Source: Afipia sp. (GTDB lineage Bacteria > Pseudomonadota > Alphaproteobacteria > Rhizobiales > Xanthobacteraceae). From it: a stretch of DNA of 64,000 nucleotides. The stretch lies in the NCBI GenBank assembly GCA_024508675.1, contig JANINQ010000015.1, forward strand, positions 62,001-126,000. Reading direction: 5' to 3'. This document shows, in pieces, positions 8,741 to 18,564 of the stretch. The position numbers and the translations under genes were made by a program. The notes beneath the pieces are model-generated. The model saw only the letters and a list, made by a program, of their open reading frames with translations, ran no database searches and was not told where the DNA came from. Numbering within the stretch: position 1 is the stretch's first letter; the number at the start of each line of letters is the position of its first letter.

Positions 8741-10051
8741 ATGTTGAGATTGCCGCGTGCGGTCGCACAGTTTGCGACAGCGATTTCTGCTGCGAGCTTT
8801 GCTTTTATGTCGGCGACGCCGGCTCTTGCGCAGGACACGAAGATCGACGCGGCAGACACCGCATGGATGATCACGTCAACCGCGCTGGTGCTGATGATGA
8901 CCATTCCAGGCCTCGCGCTGTTCTATGCCGGCATGGTGCGCAAGAAGAACGTGCTCGCAACAATGGCGCAGAGCCTCATCGCGGTGGCGCTGATCTCCAT
9001 TCTCTGGGCGGTCTACGGTTACAGCCTTGTCTTTGTCGGCGACGGCGCCTGGCTCGGTTCGCTTGATCGTATCCTGCTGTCCGGCATGACGATGGACGGC
9101 GTCAACAGTGCCGCAAAGACCATTCCCGAAGCCCTGTTCACGCTTTACCAGATGACATTCGCGGTGATCACGGTGGCGCTGGTGGCGGGTTCGGTTGCGG
9201 ACCGCATGCGGTTTTCGTCGTACGTGTTGTTTTCAATCGGCTGGTTCACGCTCGTCTATATTCCCCTCGCGCATTGGGTGTGGGGCGGCGGCTTCCTCGC
9301 CCAGGCGGGCGTGCTTGATTTTGCCGGCGGCCTTGTCGTGCATCTCAGCGCAGGCACCGCAGGACTCGTCGCTGCCGTTGTGATGGGCCGCCGCCGCGGC
9401 TACGGCAGCGAAAACCTGTCGCCCTACGACCTGTCACTCGCGGTGATCGGCACGGGCCTGTTGTGGGTCGGCTGGTTCGGCTTCAACGGCGGTTCGGCCC
9501 TGCAGGCCAATTCGCGCGCGGTGATGGCGATCTTCTCGACGCATCTCGCCGCCTGCGCCGGCGCGCTGACATGGACCGCGATCGAATGGATCACGCGCCG
9601 CAAGCCATCGGTACTCGGCATGATCTCCGGTGCGGTGGCCGGCCTCGGCACGATCACGCCCGCCTCCGGCTTCGTCGAACCGTGGCACGGCATCGTGATC
9701 GGCGTCATCGCCGGAGCGGTCTGCTACTGGGCGTGCACCAGCCTCAAGCACCGTTTCAATTATGACGACACGCTCGACGTGTTCGGCATTCACGGCATCG
9801 GCGGACTGCTCGGCACCCTGATGACCGGAATCTTCGCCACCGCCGCTATCGGCGGAACCGCCGGCCTGATCGAGGGCAATCCGAAACTGCTGCTCACCCA
9901 GGTCTACGGGGTTGCGGTCGTGTTCGTCTGGACCGGCGGGATGACCTTCGTGCTGCTCAAGGTCGTCGACATGCTGGCCGGCCTGCGGGTCCCGCACGAG
10001 CATGAGGTCGAGGGGCTGGACATTACCCAGCACGGCGAAGCCCTTCAGTAA
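8741..10051 (+). CDS. amtB: Ammonium transporter (Amt family), copy 1
   Basis: 436 residues with an N-terminal signal sequence ending near ATPALAQ, as in E. coli AmtB, then eleven membrane helices. Conserved blocks include MTIPGLALFYAGMVRKKNVL, WVGWFGFNGGS and VFGIHGIGGLLGTL; the pore histidines are in VHLSAGTAGL and FGIHGIGG. It conducts ammonia after ammonium recognition in the inner membrane. Compared with copy 2 it lacks the alanine-rich insert before the ALDFAGG-like segment (here VLDFAGG). The upstream gap to glnK contains a possible CCAGAGCGG/CCGTTCTGG hairpin. Confidence 0.95.
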   Translation: MLRLPRAVAQFATAISAASFAFMSATPALAQDTKIDAADTAWMITSTALVLMMTIPGLALFYAGMVRKKNVLATMAQSLIAVALISILWAVYGYSLVFVGDGAWLGSLDRILLSGMTMDGVNSAAKTIPEALFTLYQMTFAVITVALVAGSVADRMRFSSYVLFSIGWFTLVYIPLAHWVWGGGFLAQAGVLDFAGGLVVHLSAGTAGLVAAVVMGRRRGYGSENLSPYDLSLAVIGTGLLWVGWFGFNGGSALQANSRAVMAIFSTHLAACAGALTWTAIEWITRRKPSVLGMISGAVAGLGTITPASGFVEPWHGIVIGVIAGAVCYWACTSLKHRFNYDDTLDVFGIHGIGGLLGTLMTGIFATAAIGGTAGLIEGNPKLLLTQVYGVAVVFVWTGGMTFVLLKVVDMLAGLRVPHEHEVEGLDITQHGEALQ

Positions 10052-10722
<671 letters not shown>

Positions 10723-10759
10723 TTTCGCGCAAACCTCATCTTATCAGGAGTACAAACAA

Positions 10760-12202
10760 ATGACGTTCAAGCGTCCCACCAGCGCGGGATTGGCAGCTCT
10801 CGCAGTCGGCCTCTTCGCGACGACCGCCGCCTATGCAGCGCCGACCATCAACAAGGGCGACAATGCCTGGGTCATGACCTCGGCAATCCTCGTGTTGCTG
10901 ATGACCATCCCCGGCCTCGCCCTGTTCTACGGCGGTCTCGTCCGCTCCAAGAACATGCTCTCGGTGCTGGCTCAGGTGTTCTACACCGTCTGCATCGTGA
11001 CCGTGATCTGGGCAGTCTACGGCTACAGCCTCGCTTTCACCGGCGGCTCCGATTTCATCGGCGGCTTCTCGAAAGCGTTCATGGCGGGCATCACCACCGA
11101 CTCGGCGGCAGCGACCTTCAGCGTCGACGCCAACATCTCGGAGCTGGTGTACTTCTGCTTCCAGCTGACCTTCGCTGCGATCACGCCGGCGCTGATTATC
11201 GGCGCTTTCGCGGAACGCACGAAGTTTGCAGCCCTCGCGCTGTTCGTTCCGCTCTGGGTGACGCTCATCTACTTCCCGATGGCGCACATGGTCTGGTACT
11301 GGGCTGGTCCGGACGCGATCACCGATGCAGCGAAGGCTCTTGCTGCTGCGGCTGATGGCGCAGCAAAGACCGCGGCACAAGCCAAACTTGACGAAATCAA
11401 CGCGGACGCCGGCTTCATCTTCAAGAAGGGCGCCCTCGACTTCGCAGGCGGCACGGTGGTCCACATCAACGCCGGTATCGCAGGTCTCGTCGGCGCTCTG
11501 CTGATCGGCAAGCGCGTCGGTTACGGCAAGGAGCTGATGGCTCCGCACTCGCTGACCATGACCATGATCGGCGCTGCGCTCCTGTGGGTGGGCTGGTTCG
11601 GCTTCAACGCAGGCTCGAACCTCGAAGCCAACGGCGGCGCTGCGCTCGCCATGACCAACACCTTCGTTGCAACCGCAGCGGCGGCTCTGTCGTGGATGTT
11701 CGCGGAATGGATGATTAAGGGTCATCCCTCGCTGCTCGGTGCGCTCTCGGGCGCAGTCGCAGGTCTCGTCGCGGTGACCCCGGCGGCCGGTTTCTCCGGT
11801 CCGATGGGTGCCATCGTCCTCGGCCTCGTTGTCGGCATCGTCTGCCTGTTCTTCTGCACCGTCGTGAAGAACGCTCTCGGCTATGACGACTCCCTCGACG
11901 TGTTCGGCATCCACTGCGTCGGCGGCATCGTCGGCGCTCTGGGCACCGGCATTCTGGTCAACCCCGCTCTCGGCGGCACCGGCGTCATGGACTACGTCGC
12001 AGGCAAGGTCGGCGAGTACGACATGGTTGCGCAGATGACGTCGCAGGCCTGGGGCGTCGGCACCACGCTGCTGTTCTCCGGCATCGGTTCGGCAATCCTG
12101 TTCAAGGTCGTTGACGTGATCGTCGGCCTGCGGGTTCCGGTCGATGCCGAGCGTGAAGGTCTCGACATCACCGATCACACCGAGCGCGCCTACAACATGT
12201 AA
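10760..12202 (+). CDS. amtB: Ammonium transporter (Amt family), copy 2
   Basis: 480 residues from the ATG at 10760, behind CAGGAGTACAAACAA. A longer in-frame opening from 10676 only reads back into glnK. A signal sequence ends near AAYAAPT, followed by the Amt core with LFYGGLVRSKNMLS, WVGWFGFNAGSNLEANG and the pore histidines in VHINAGIAGL and VFGIHCVGG. Between helices there is an extra alanine-rich loop of about 35 residues (DAAKALAAAADGAAKTAAQ and following) absent from copy 1, predicted on the periplasmic side. A strong terminator follows. Confidence 0.95.
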   Translation: MTFKRPTSAGLAALAVGLFATTAAYAAPTINKGDNAWVMTSAILVLLMTIPGLALFYGGLVRSKNMLSVLAQVFYTVCIVTVIWAVYGYSLAFTGGSDFIGGFSKAFMAGITTDSAAATFSVDANISELVYFCFQLTFAAITPALIIGAFAERTKFAALALFVPLWVTLIYFPMAHMVWYWAGPDAITDAAKALAAAADGAAKTAAQAKLDEINADAGFIFKKGALDFAGGTVVHINAGIAGLVGALLIGKRVGYGKELMAPHSLTMTMIGAALLWVGWFGFNAGSNLEANGGAALAMTNTFVATAAAALSWMFAEWMIKGHPSLLGALSGAVAGLVAVTPAAGFSGPMGAIVLGLVVGIVCLFFCTVVKNALGYDDSLDVFGIHCVGGIVGALGTGILVNPALGGTGVMDYVAGKVGEYDMVAQMTSQAWGVGTTLLFSGIGSAILFKVVDVIVGLRVPVDAEREGLDITDHTERAYNM

Positions 12203-12256
12203 GCCGCACACCAACAACGGTTGGGGCACAAACCCGGCAATGCCCCGTCCGTCGGA

Positions 12257-12288
12257 GGGCTCCAGCGCAAGCTGGAGCCCTTTTCTTT
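12257..12288 (+). terminator. Rho-independent terminator of glnK-amtB unit 2
   Basis: A perfect 10-bp stem GGGCTCCAGC/GCTGGAGCCC closed by a GCAA tetraloop is followed directly by TTTTCTTT. It lies 54 bases after the amtB stop. Confidence 0.93.
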
Positions 12289-12341
12289 GCCGCGAGACAT
12301 AGCGTTCCCTCCCCGGCGAAAGTTCGCCCGAAGGGCGATGG

Positions 12342-12356
12342 TTAATCGCGTCTTAA
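12342..12356. promoter_or_regulatory. CtrA-type box TTAA-N7-TTAA upstream of aminotransferase-ftsK
   Basis: TTAATCGCGTCTTAA is an exact TTAA-N7-TTAA match, and its left side ATGGTTAA is the complement of the Caulobacter CtrA 8-mer TTAACCAT. It lies 93 bases before the aminotransferase ATG and would command the operon that contains ftsK. Binding is inferred from sequence only. Confidence 0.55.
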
Positions 12357-12380
12357 CCTCGCCCCACCTATGGTGATGTG

Positions 12381-12458
12381 ATGAAATCCGCGCGCTCCCG
12401 GGACGCTCCCGAGGGGATCAACGGACCGAAAGTGCTGGCGTTTTTCGAATGGCCATAA
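12381..12458 (+). other. Candidate 25-residue upstream ORF overlapping the aminotransferase start
   Basis: An ATG at 12381 opens 25 codons (MKSARSRDAPEGINGPKVLA, then five more residues) and stops at 12456-12458, ten bases inside the aminotransferase gene. The aminotransferase ATG at 12449 has no obvious ribosome site, so coupling to this leader is conceivable. The upstream ORF itself has only a weak GGTGATGTG site. It may be chance. Confidence 0.3.
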
Positions 12459-13687
12459 CCGCTTCTTCCCGCCCGGCAACCGCTGCCGGCGCCCAAGGTG
12501 GCGCCCCGGCCAGCGAACGCTCGCCGTTTGCCCGGCTGGCCGACCTCCTCAGCCCTTATAAGCCCGGTAAGCCATTGATAAATATGTCACTTGGCGAGCC
12601 GCAGCATCCCGTCCCCGGCTTTGTCGGACCGGTGCTGGCCAAGCATGTCAACGACTTCGGCCGTTACCCCATCGCCAAGGGGATCGAGCCGTTCCGCCAG
12701 GCCGCGGCAAGCTGGACGACAAAACGATTTAATCTTGCGCGGGCGGTCGATCCCGAAACCGAAGTTCTGGTGCTGAACGGAAGCCGCGAGGGTCTGTTTT
12801 TCGCAGCCATCGCGGCCGCCCGTTATGTCGAGCCGCGCAAGGGCACACCTGCGATCCTGATGCCCAATCCGTTCTATCCGGCCTATGCGGCTGGCGCGCG
12901 CGCCGCCGGATGCGAAGCGGTGTTTCTGCCGACTGTTCGCGACAACGGATTCCTGCCCAACCTCGACGCGCTCAGCACCGAAACACTTGAGCGTACAGTT
13001 GCGTTCTATCTCGCGTCGCCCGCCAACCCGCAGGGCGCTGTGGCCTCGCGCACCTACTTCGATCGCGTGAAGCAGCTCGCCGACCGCTACGGCTTCATCG
13101 TGCTCAGCGACGAATGCTATTCGGAAATCTACACACAGGATGCGCCGGGCAGCATGCTCGCATCCGCTGGCAACGACTTCGCCAACGTGGTCGCCTTCCA
13201 GTCGCTGTCGAAGCGTTCGAACCTGCCTGGCATGCGCGTCGGCTTCGTCGCAGGTGACGCAAAATTTCTCGCGCGATTTCATGAACTGCGGAACGTCGCT
13301 GCGCCTCAGGTGCCGGTGCCGCTGCAGCATGTCGCCGTCGCCGCCTACAGCGACGAAGCGCATGTCGAGGAAAACCGCAGGCTCTACCGGATCAAGTTCG
13401 ATCTCGCCGACCAGATCCTCGGCAACCGCTTTGGCTACAAGCGCCCCGCTGGCGGATTCTGCATCTGGCTCGATGTCTCCGCCTATGGCGGCGACGAAGC
13501 CGCCACCGTGAAGCTTTTCAGGGACGGCGGTGTGCGCGTCATTCCCGGAAGCTATCTGGCCCGTCCGCAATCCGACAACACCAACCCCGGCGCCGGCTAT
13601 ATCCGCGTCGCCATGGTGCAAGACAGTGAAACCACCGCCGAGGCCCTGCATCGCATGGTCGAGGTTTTGAGCGAGCCGCAAGGTTAG
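12449..13687 (+). CDS. PLP-dependent aminotransferase class I/II (DapC-like)
   Basis: A fold-type I aminotransferase of 412 residues. Landmarks are SLGEPQHPVPGFV, the substrate/PLP region LNGSREGLFFAAIAAARYV, SPANPQGAVAS, SDECYSEIY and the Schiff-base lysine in FQSLSKRSNLPGMRVGF. Related proteins in alphaproteobacteria are annotated as N-succinyl-diaminopimelate aminotransferase (DapC), which would supply lysine and cell-wall precursor, but this cannot be separated from other class I enzymes by inspection. It lies 6 bases before ftsK in one transcription unit and is preceded by a CtrA-type box and a candidate leader ORF. Confidence 0.88.
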   Translation: MAITASSRPATAAGAQGGAPASERSPFARLADLLSPYKPGKPLINMSLGEPQHPVPGFVGPVLAKHVNDFGRYPIAKGIEPFRQAAASWTTKRFNLARAVDPETEVLVLNGSREGLFFAAIAAARYVEPRKGTPAILMPNPFYPAYAAGARAAGCEAVFLPTVRDNGFLPNLDALSTETLERTVAFYLASPANPQGAVASRTYFDRVKQLADRYGFIVLSDECYSEIYTQDAPGSMLASAGNDFANVVAFQSLSKRSNLPGMRVGFVAGDAKFLARFHELRNVAAPQVPVPLQHVAVAAYSDEAHVEENRRLYRIKFDLADQILGNRFGYKRPAGGFCIWLDVSAYGGDEAATVKLFRDGGVRVIPGSYLARPQSDNTNPGAGYIRVAMVQDSETTAEALHRMVEVLSEPQG

Positions 13688-13693
13688 TCCATC

Positions 13694-16150
13694 ATGCCAG
13701 CGATCGAACGCGTCATTCCCATCGTCGGCCAGATCTCCGATCCGATCCGCGAGATGCTGGCACGCCGCCTGCGCGAATTGACCGGCCTCGGCGTCATCGC
13801 GCTCTCCTGCGTAGTGGCCGCCGCACTGATGACCTGGTCGGTGCAGGACCCGAGCCTGAGCCACGCAACCTCCGGCACCATCCGCAACCTGATGGGACGG
13901 CCCGGCGCGATCGGTGCCGATCTCTTGATGCAGATTCTCGGCCTCGGTTCGATCATGCTGATCCTGCCGGTCGCCGTGTGGGGCTGGCGGCTGGTGACCC
14001 ATCGCCTGTTCGACCGCGAAGCGCTGCGGGTCGCCTGCTGGATCTTGTGTGCAGTGATCGCAGCCGGATTCGCAAGCTGCCTGCCGCGCAGCGGCGCATG
14101 GCCGCTGCCGACCGGGCTCGGCGGCGTTGTCGGCGATGCGCTGGTACGCTTCCCTGCTGTCGTGTTCGGTCCCGGCACCATCTATCGCATCGTGCTCGGC
14201 ACAATCCTGTTCGCTGCCATGATCGGGAGCTTCGCTTTCGCCTGCGGTGCGGGCGCCAGGGAAAAGATCGTCGAACGCACGCGGCCGCCGATGATCGACG
14301 ACGAAGAGGACGAAGACGACAACGATCGCGGCTCCATCTCGCTTGGATGGCTGGTCCACGCCGTCATGAGCACGAAGGCGCGCATCGGGCGTATGGCATC
14401 CGCGCTCTTCGCCATGGCCGTGGGACGCACGGAATCATCCTCCGCCCGCTCGTTCGAGCGCATGGAGCCCAATCTCGGCAATGGGCGGCGCGCACCGACG
14501 CTGGTGCCGCAGGAAGAAGACGAATACGAAGAGGAAGAGGCCGAAGAGGAAGACGAAGAAGAGGAGGAGGAGCCCGCTCCGCGCGCCCGCAAGCGCGCCG
14601 AGCCGAAGCCGTCCGGCCGCAAGGGCGTCTTCGTTCTACCGCCGATCTCCGTTCTCGCCGCTCCGAAAGCATCCGACCGCCAGACCCTGAGCAAGGACGA
14701 ACTGGAAGAAAACTCACGCTCGCTCGAAGGCGTGTTGCAAGACTTCGGCGTGCGCGGCGAAATCGTGAAAGCCAGTCCCGGCCCGGTCGTGACGCTTTAC
14801 GAACTTGAACCCGCCCCCGGCATCAAGTCCTCGCGCGTAATCGGTCTTGCCGACGATATTGCACGCTCCATGAGCGCGGTCTCGGCGCGTGTTGCGGTCG
14901 TCTCCGGGCGCAACGCCATCGGCATCGAACTGCCGAACGTGAAGCGCGAGACGGTTTATCTGCGTGAGCTGCTCAACGCGAAGGAAGCAACCGGGAGCAC
15001 CGCGAAACTGCCGCTGTGCCTCGGCAAGACCATCGGCGGCGAGCCCGTGATTGTCGATCTGGCGCGCATGCCGCATCTTCTGATCGCCGGCACCACCGGC
15101 TCGGGCAAGTCGGTCGGCATCAACACCATGATCCTGTCGCTGCTCTATCGCCTGCGCCCGGACCAGTGCCGCCTGATCATGGTCGATCCGAAGATGCTCG
15201 AACTCTCCGTCTATGACGGCATTCCGCATCTTTTAACGCCGGTCGTGACCGATCCGAAAAAGGCAGTCGTCGCGCTGAAATGGGCGGTGCGCGAAATGGA
15301 GCAGCGCTACAAGAACATGGCGAAGCTCGGCGTGCGCAACATCGACGGCTACAACACGCGCGTCGCCGAGGCGAAGGCCAAGGGCGAGGAACTGACCCGC
15401 ACCGTTCAGACCGGCTTCGACAAGGAAACCGGCAAGGCGATCTACGAGGAAGAAAAGCTTGAGCTCGAACCGCTGCCCTATATCGTCATTATCGTGGACG
15501 AAATGGCCGACCTGATGATGGTCGCCGGCAAGGACATTGAAGGCGCGGTGCAACGCCTCGCGCAGATGGCGCGCGCCGCGGGCCTCCATGTGATCCTCGC
15601 GACGCAACGCCCGTCGGTAGACGTCATCACCGGCACCATCAAGGCGAACTTCCCGACCCGTATCTCTTTCCAGGTTACTTCGAAGATCGATAGCCGCGTG
15701 CTGCTCGGCGAGATGGGCGCAGAACAACTGCTCGGTCAGGGCGACATGCTTTATATGGCCGGTGGCGGCCGCATCAGCCGCGTCCACGGTCCATTCGTGT
15801 CGGATGAAGAAGTCGAAAAGATCGTCCGCCACCTCAAGGCACAGGGCCAGCCGGAATATCTCGAGGCAGTCACCGCGGAAGATGAGGTCGACGAGGACGG
15901 CAACGCAGTATTCGACGGCACCAGCATGGGTGCCAATGGCGGCGAAGGCGACCTGTTCCAGCAGGCTGTGGCTATCGTAAAGCGCGACCGCAAGGCCTCG
16001 ACCAGCTACATTCAGCGCCGGCTGCAGATCGGTTACAATCGCGCCGCCACGCTGATGGAGCGGATGGAGCTGGAAGGCATCGTCGGTCAGGCTAACCATG
16101 CCGGAAAACGCGAAATTCTGGTGGGTGAGGAAGAAGAGCGCTTCGGCTAA
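13694..16150 (+). CDS. ftsK: DNA translocase FtsK
   Basis: 818 residues. Four or so membrane helices (residues 25-190) anchor it at the septum. A linker with a strongly acidic run ([20 protein letters not shown], about residues 275-294) follows. The motor domain has Walker A GTTGSGKS near 466 and Walker [11 protein letters not shown] near 598. The C-terminal gamma winged helix ([20 protein letters not shown]) recognises KOPS sequences and activates XerCD at dif. It is complete for the family. It couples chromosome dimer resolution to division. Confidence 0.97.
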   Translation: MPAIERVIPIVGQISDPIREMLARRLRELTGLGVIALSCVVAAALMTWSVQDPSLSHATSGTIRNLMGRPGAIGADLLMQILGLGSIMLILPVAVWGWRLVTHRLFDREALRVACWILCAVIAAGFASCLPRSGAWPLPTGLGGVVGDALVRFPAVVFGPGTIYRIVLGTILFAAMIGSFAFACGAGAREKIVERTRPPMIDDEEDEDDNDRGSISLGWLVHAVMSTKARIGRMASALFAMAVGRTESSSARSFERMEPNLGNGRRAPTLVPQEEDEYEEEEAEEEDEEEEEEPAPRARKRAEPKPSGRKGVFVLPPISVLAAPKASDRQTLSKDELEENSRSLEGVLQDFGVRGEIVKASPGPVVTLYELEPAPGIKSSRVIGLADDIARSMSAVSARVAVVSGRNAIGIELPNVKRETVYLRELLNAKEATGSTAKLPLCLGKTIGGEPVIVDLARMPHLLIAGTTGSGKSVGINTMILSLLYRLRPDQCRLIMVDPKMLELSVYDGIPHLLTPVVTDPKKAVVALKWAVREMEQRYKNMAKLGVRNIDGYNTRVAEAKAKGEELTRTVQTGFDKETGKAIYEEEKLELEPLPYIVIIVDEMADLMMVAGKDIEGAVQRLAQMARAAGLHVILATQRPSVDVITGTIKANFPTRISFQVTSKIDSRVLLGEMGAEQLLGQGDMLYMAGGGRISRVHGPFVSDEEVEKIVRHLKAQGQPEYLEAVTAEDEVDEDGNAVFDGTSMGANGGEGDLFQQAVAIVKRDRKASTSYIQRRLQIGYNRAATLMERMELEGIVGQANHAGKREILVGEEEERFG

Positions 16151-16232
16151 ATCCACGCTATTCGCAGCCGCGAAATCGCCATAGCTTGGGGTTAGCCCCG
16201 GGCAGATCACAAGGCATCCACAGGACGGACCG

Positions 16233-17078
16233 TTGAGAAAACTCCATCGCCATCAGCCGTTCTGCCGCAACCCGCTCTTTGTGCATCGTTTTCTGGATGT
16301 GAAATGGCCCGCGGCGGCGCTGGCCGCCTTGATGGCCGCTGCGCTCATGATCCCGGCCGCCTCGGCTCAGGCTGTCCCGGTCCCCAAGCCCGCGCCGAAA
16401 CGCGCTGACACGCCGACGCCAAAACAGGCGCTGCCGACACCGGCGACACCCGCTCCTTCCGCCTCCGCACCACCGACGCCGATCATTCCGGATTTGCGCA
16501 ACCTGTTCGGCGGCAACACACCGAACTTCGACGCCAACCAGAAGGCGCTCGCCGCCAAGGTCAGCAGCTATCTCTCGTCGCTTGTGAATGTCTCCGGCAA
16601 CTTCGTGCAGGTCGGCCCTGACGGCAAGCGTTCCACCGGCGACTTCTATATCCAGAAACCCGGCAAGATCCGTTTCGAGTATGACGATCCATCGCCGATC
16701 GCGCTTGTCGCCGACGGATCGTCAGTGATCGTCCGCGACCGCAGGCTCGCGACCCAGGATGTCTATCCGCTGTCGCAGACCCCGCTGCGCTTCCTGCTGT
16801 CCGACCGCATCGATCTGATGCGCGATACCACTGTCGTCGGGGTCGGGTCCGACGACATGTTCATCAGCGTGACCATCGAGGAAAAACAGCCGCTGGTCGG
16901 CACCAGCCGCCTGATGCTGATGATCGGCGCGAAGGATAGCCAGCTCAAGCAGTGGACCGTGACCGATCCGCAGGGCTACGACACCACGGTTGCGGTCTAC
17001 AATCTCGACACCACCAAGAAGCTCGATCCTGGCATGTTCAAGATCGACTACACCAACTATCAGACCAACCAGAACTAG
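16233..17078 (+). CDS. lolA: Outer-membrane lipoprotein carrier protein LolA family
   Basis: Up to 281 residues. A cleavable signal sequence (AALAALMAAALMIPAASAQA) precedes a proline-rich stretch (about residues 48-85), then a LolA beta-barrel domain: VNVSGNFVQVGPDGKRSTGD, FYIQKPGKIRFEYDDPSP and QTPLRFLLSDRIDL. LolA ferries lipoproteins through the periplasm from LolCDE to LolB. The start is uncertain: TTG 16233 gives a long basic N-region, while GTG 16281 or 16299 would give a standard signal peptide. It follows ftsK by 82 bases. Confidence 0.9.
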   Translation: MRKLHRHQPFCRNPLFVHRFLDVKWPAAALAALMAAALMIPAASAQAVPVPKPAPKRADTPTPKQALPTPATPAPSASAPPTPIIPDLRNLFGGNTPNFDANQKALAAKVSSYLSSLVNVSGNFVQVGPDGKRSTGDFYIQKPGKIRFEYDDPSPIALVADGSSVIVRDRRLATQDVYPLSQTPLRFLLSDRIDLMRDTTVVGVGSDDMFISVTIEEKQPLVGTSRLMLMIGAKDSQLKQWTVTDPQGYDTTVAVYNLDTTKKLDPGMFKIDYTNYQTNQN

Positions 17079-17158
17079 TGCAGATTTGCACCGGTGGACT
17101 GGAGCAGGCGGGCAAAACCGGCTAACGGTTTGTCTGTCTTTCCTCTCCGCCTGCGATC

Positions 17159-17974
17159 ATGCGCCTCACCCTCACCACCTGGAATATCAATTCGGTGCGC
17201 CTGCGCATCGATCTGGTTGCGAAGTTCATCAAGTCCGTGCGCCCGGATGTGCTGTGCCTTCAGGAGACGAAATGCGTCGATGATGCATTTCCGCTGAAGC
17301 GCTTCAAACGGCTCGGCTATGAGCACATCGCGCTCAACGGCCAGAAAGGCTATCACGGCGTCGCCATCGTCTCGAAGATTCCCTTTGAATCGCGCGACGT
17401 GCGCACGTTCTGCGGCAAGGTCGATTCACGGCATATCTCGGTGTCATTCGGCGAGCAGGCGCAGATCGCAAAGCCGCTCACCCTGCATAATTTTTACGTG
17501 CCCGCCGGCGGCGATATTCCGGACCCCGTGCTCAATCCGAAGTTCGAGCACAAGCTGTCCTTCCTCGACGAGATGCGCGACTGCGAACCGCTGCATCCGA
17601 AGGCCAATGACCGGCATATTCTTGTGGGCGACCTCAACGTCGCCCCGCATGAGCATGACGTATGGTCGCACAAGCAGCTCCTGAAAATCGTGTCGCACAC
17701 GCCGATCGAATGCGAAAAGCTGCTTGCGGTGCAATCCCAGGGCGACTGGATCGACATCGCCCGTCAGCGCGTTCCACTCTCGGAGAAAGTTTATACGTGG
17801 TGGAGCTATCGCTCCGCCGACTGGACTGCCGCCAACAAGGGCCGCCGCCTCGACCACATCTGGGTCTCGAAGGCACTCGGTGACAGCGTTCGTGATTTCA
17901 AGATCACCCGCGACGCCCGCGGTTGGGAACGGCCGTCGGACCATGTTCCGGTCACGGCGGTGCTCGACGTTTGA
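17159..17974 (+). CDS. xth: Exodeoxyribonuclease III / AP endonuclease
   Basis: A 271-residue EEP-fold nuclease. Motifs in order are TTWNINSVRLRID, LCLQETKC (metal-binding Glu), the catalytic GDLNVAPHEHDVW, RRLDHIWVS, and the terminal RPSDHVPVTAVL carrying the catalytic Asp-His. It cleaves at abasic sites and trims 3' ends in base-excision repair. Some bacteria carry two xth paralogues; this is the XthA-type by length. A palindromic repeat lies between it and the convergent next gene. Confidence 0.95.
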   Translation: MRLTLTTWNINSVRLRIDLVAKFIKSVRPDVLCLQETKCVDDAFPLKRFKRLGYEHIALNGQKGYHGVAIVSKIPFESRDVRTFCGKVDSRHISVSFGEQAQIAKPLTLHNFYVPAGGDIPDPVLNPKFEHKLSFLDEMRDCEPLHPKANDRHILVGDLNVAPHEHDVWSHKQLLKIVSHTPIECEKLLAVQSQGDWIDIARQRVPLSEKVYTWWSYRSADWTAANKGRRLDHIWVSKALGDSVRDFKITRDARGWERPSDHVPVTAVLDV

Positions 17975-17987
17975 GAAAAATCCGTAC

Positions 17988-18074
17988 CCTCATCCTGAGG
18001 AGCGCGCTCTTGCGCGCGTCTCGAACGATGAACCCGCATGGTTCGAGACGCGCTTCGCGCTCCTCACCATGAGG
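17988..18074. repeat. Palindromic intergenic repeat, family A copy 1
   Basis: A long imperfect inverted repeat: CCTCATCCTGAGGAGCGCG on the left mirrors GCGCTCCTCACCATGAGG on the right, with an inner GTCTCGAACGATG / CATGGTTCGAGAC pair. It shares words with the elements at 26960-27055 and 42431-42472. It fills the gap between convergent xth and the cNMP-binding gene and could form a strong hairpin in both transcripts. Confidence 0.85.
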
Positions 18075-18090
18075 ACTTTGCCGGTTGAAA

Positions 18091-18531
18091 CTAGCGCAGC
18101 GTTACGCCCACACGCGCCATCGCGCCGAGCGCTGCATTGGAGCGCGCCGCGAAATCGTCGCGCAGACGACGCGCGGCTTCCGGATGACTTTCAAGCACAC
18201 GCTGAAACAGGCTGCGCGAGATGCGCAGAACAGATGACGGTTCGAGCGCAACAGCCGTCGCGGGCCGTGGCATCGCGACAACAAGTGCAAGCTCGCCGAT
18301 CAGCACATTCTCGCCGGCGACCGCTTCCTGCCCGTCATCGGACGCGACACGGAACGCGCCGCGCCGGACGATGAAACCGGAATCCGCCGGATCGCCCTGC
18401 TCGAACAGTTTTTCGCCGAATCCGTAATCGCGCTGCTCGGCGCCGATCGCGAGCACCTGCAAAGCCGCGCTGCCCAACAAGCTCAGTGTCGGGACGCGCG
18501 CGAACAGGGCGATGTCGTCTTCAATGGCCAT
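18091..18531 (-). CDS. Cyclic nucleotide-binding domain protein (no DNA-binding domain)
   Basis: The 146-residue protein is a single cNMP-binding domain of the CRP/PKA regulatory type: FGEKLFEQGDPADSGFIVRRG, ENVLIGELALVVAMPRPATAVA in the phosphate-binding cassette position, and SVLRISRSLFQRVLESHPE. The Glu of the cassette is present, but the usual Arg contacting the cyclic phosphate is displaced (MPRPATA). There is no helix-turn-helix, so it would act by protein contact. It follows the response regulator gene by 33 bases on the same strand. Confidence 0.85.
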   Translation of the reverse strand: MAIEDDIALFARVPTLSLLGSAALQVLAIGAEQRDYGFGEKLFEQGDPADSGFIVRRGAFRVASDDGQEAVAGENVLIGELALVVAMPRPATAVALEPSSVLRISRSLFQRVLESHPEAARRLRDDFAARSNAALGAMARVGVTLR

Positions 18532-18564
18532 GGAGCGCTTCGTTCAAGCGCCGGGTGATTCGGC

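Noticed and set aside
10736-12229. 497-residue reverse-strand frame opposite amtB copy 2
   Set aside because: Composition is charged and histidine-rich without motifs, while the forward strand encodes a clear ammonium transporter.
12587-14359. 590-residue reverse-strand frame over the aminotransferase and ftsK
   Set aside because: Spans two forward genes and lacks any motif; shadow of GC-rich codons.
14515-14580. Acidic GAA/GAG-rich run in ftsK as a tandem repeat or frameshift
   Set aside because: It is the acidic linker typical of FtsK, reads in frame and joins intact domains.
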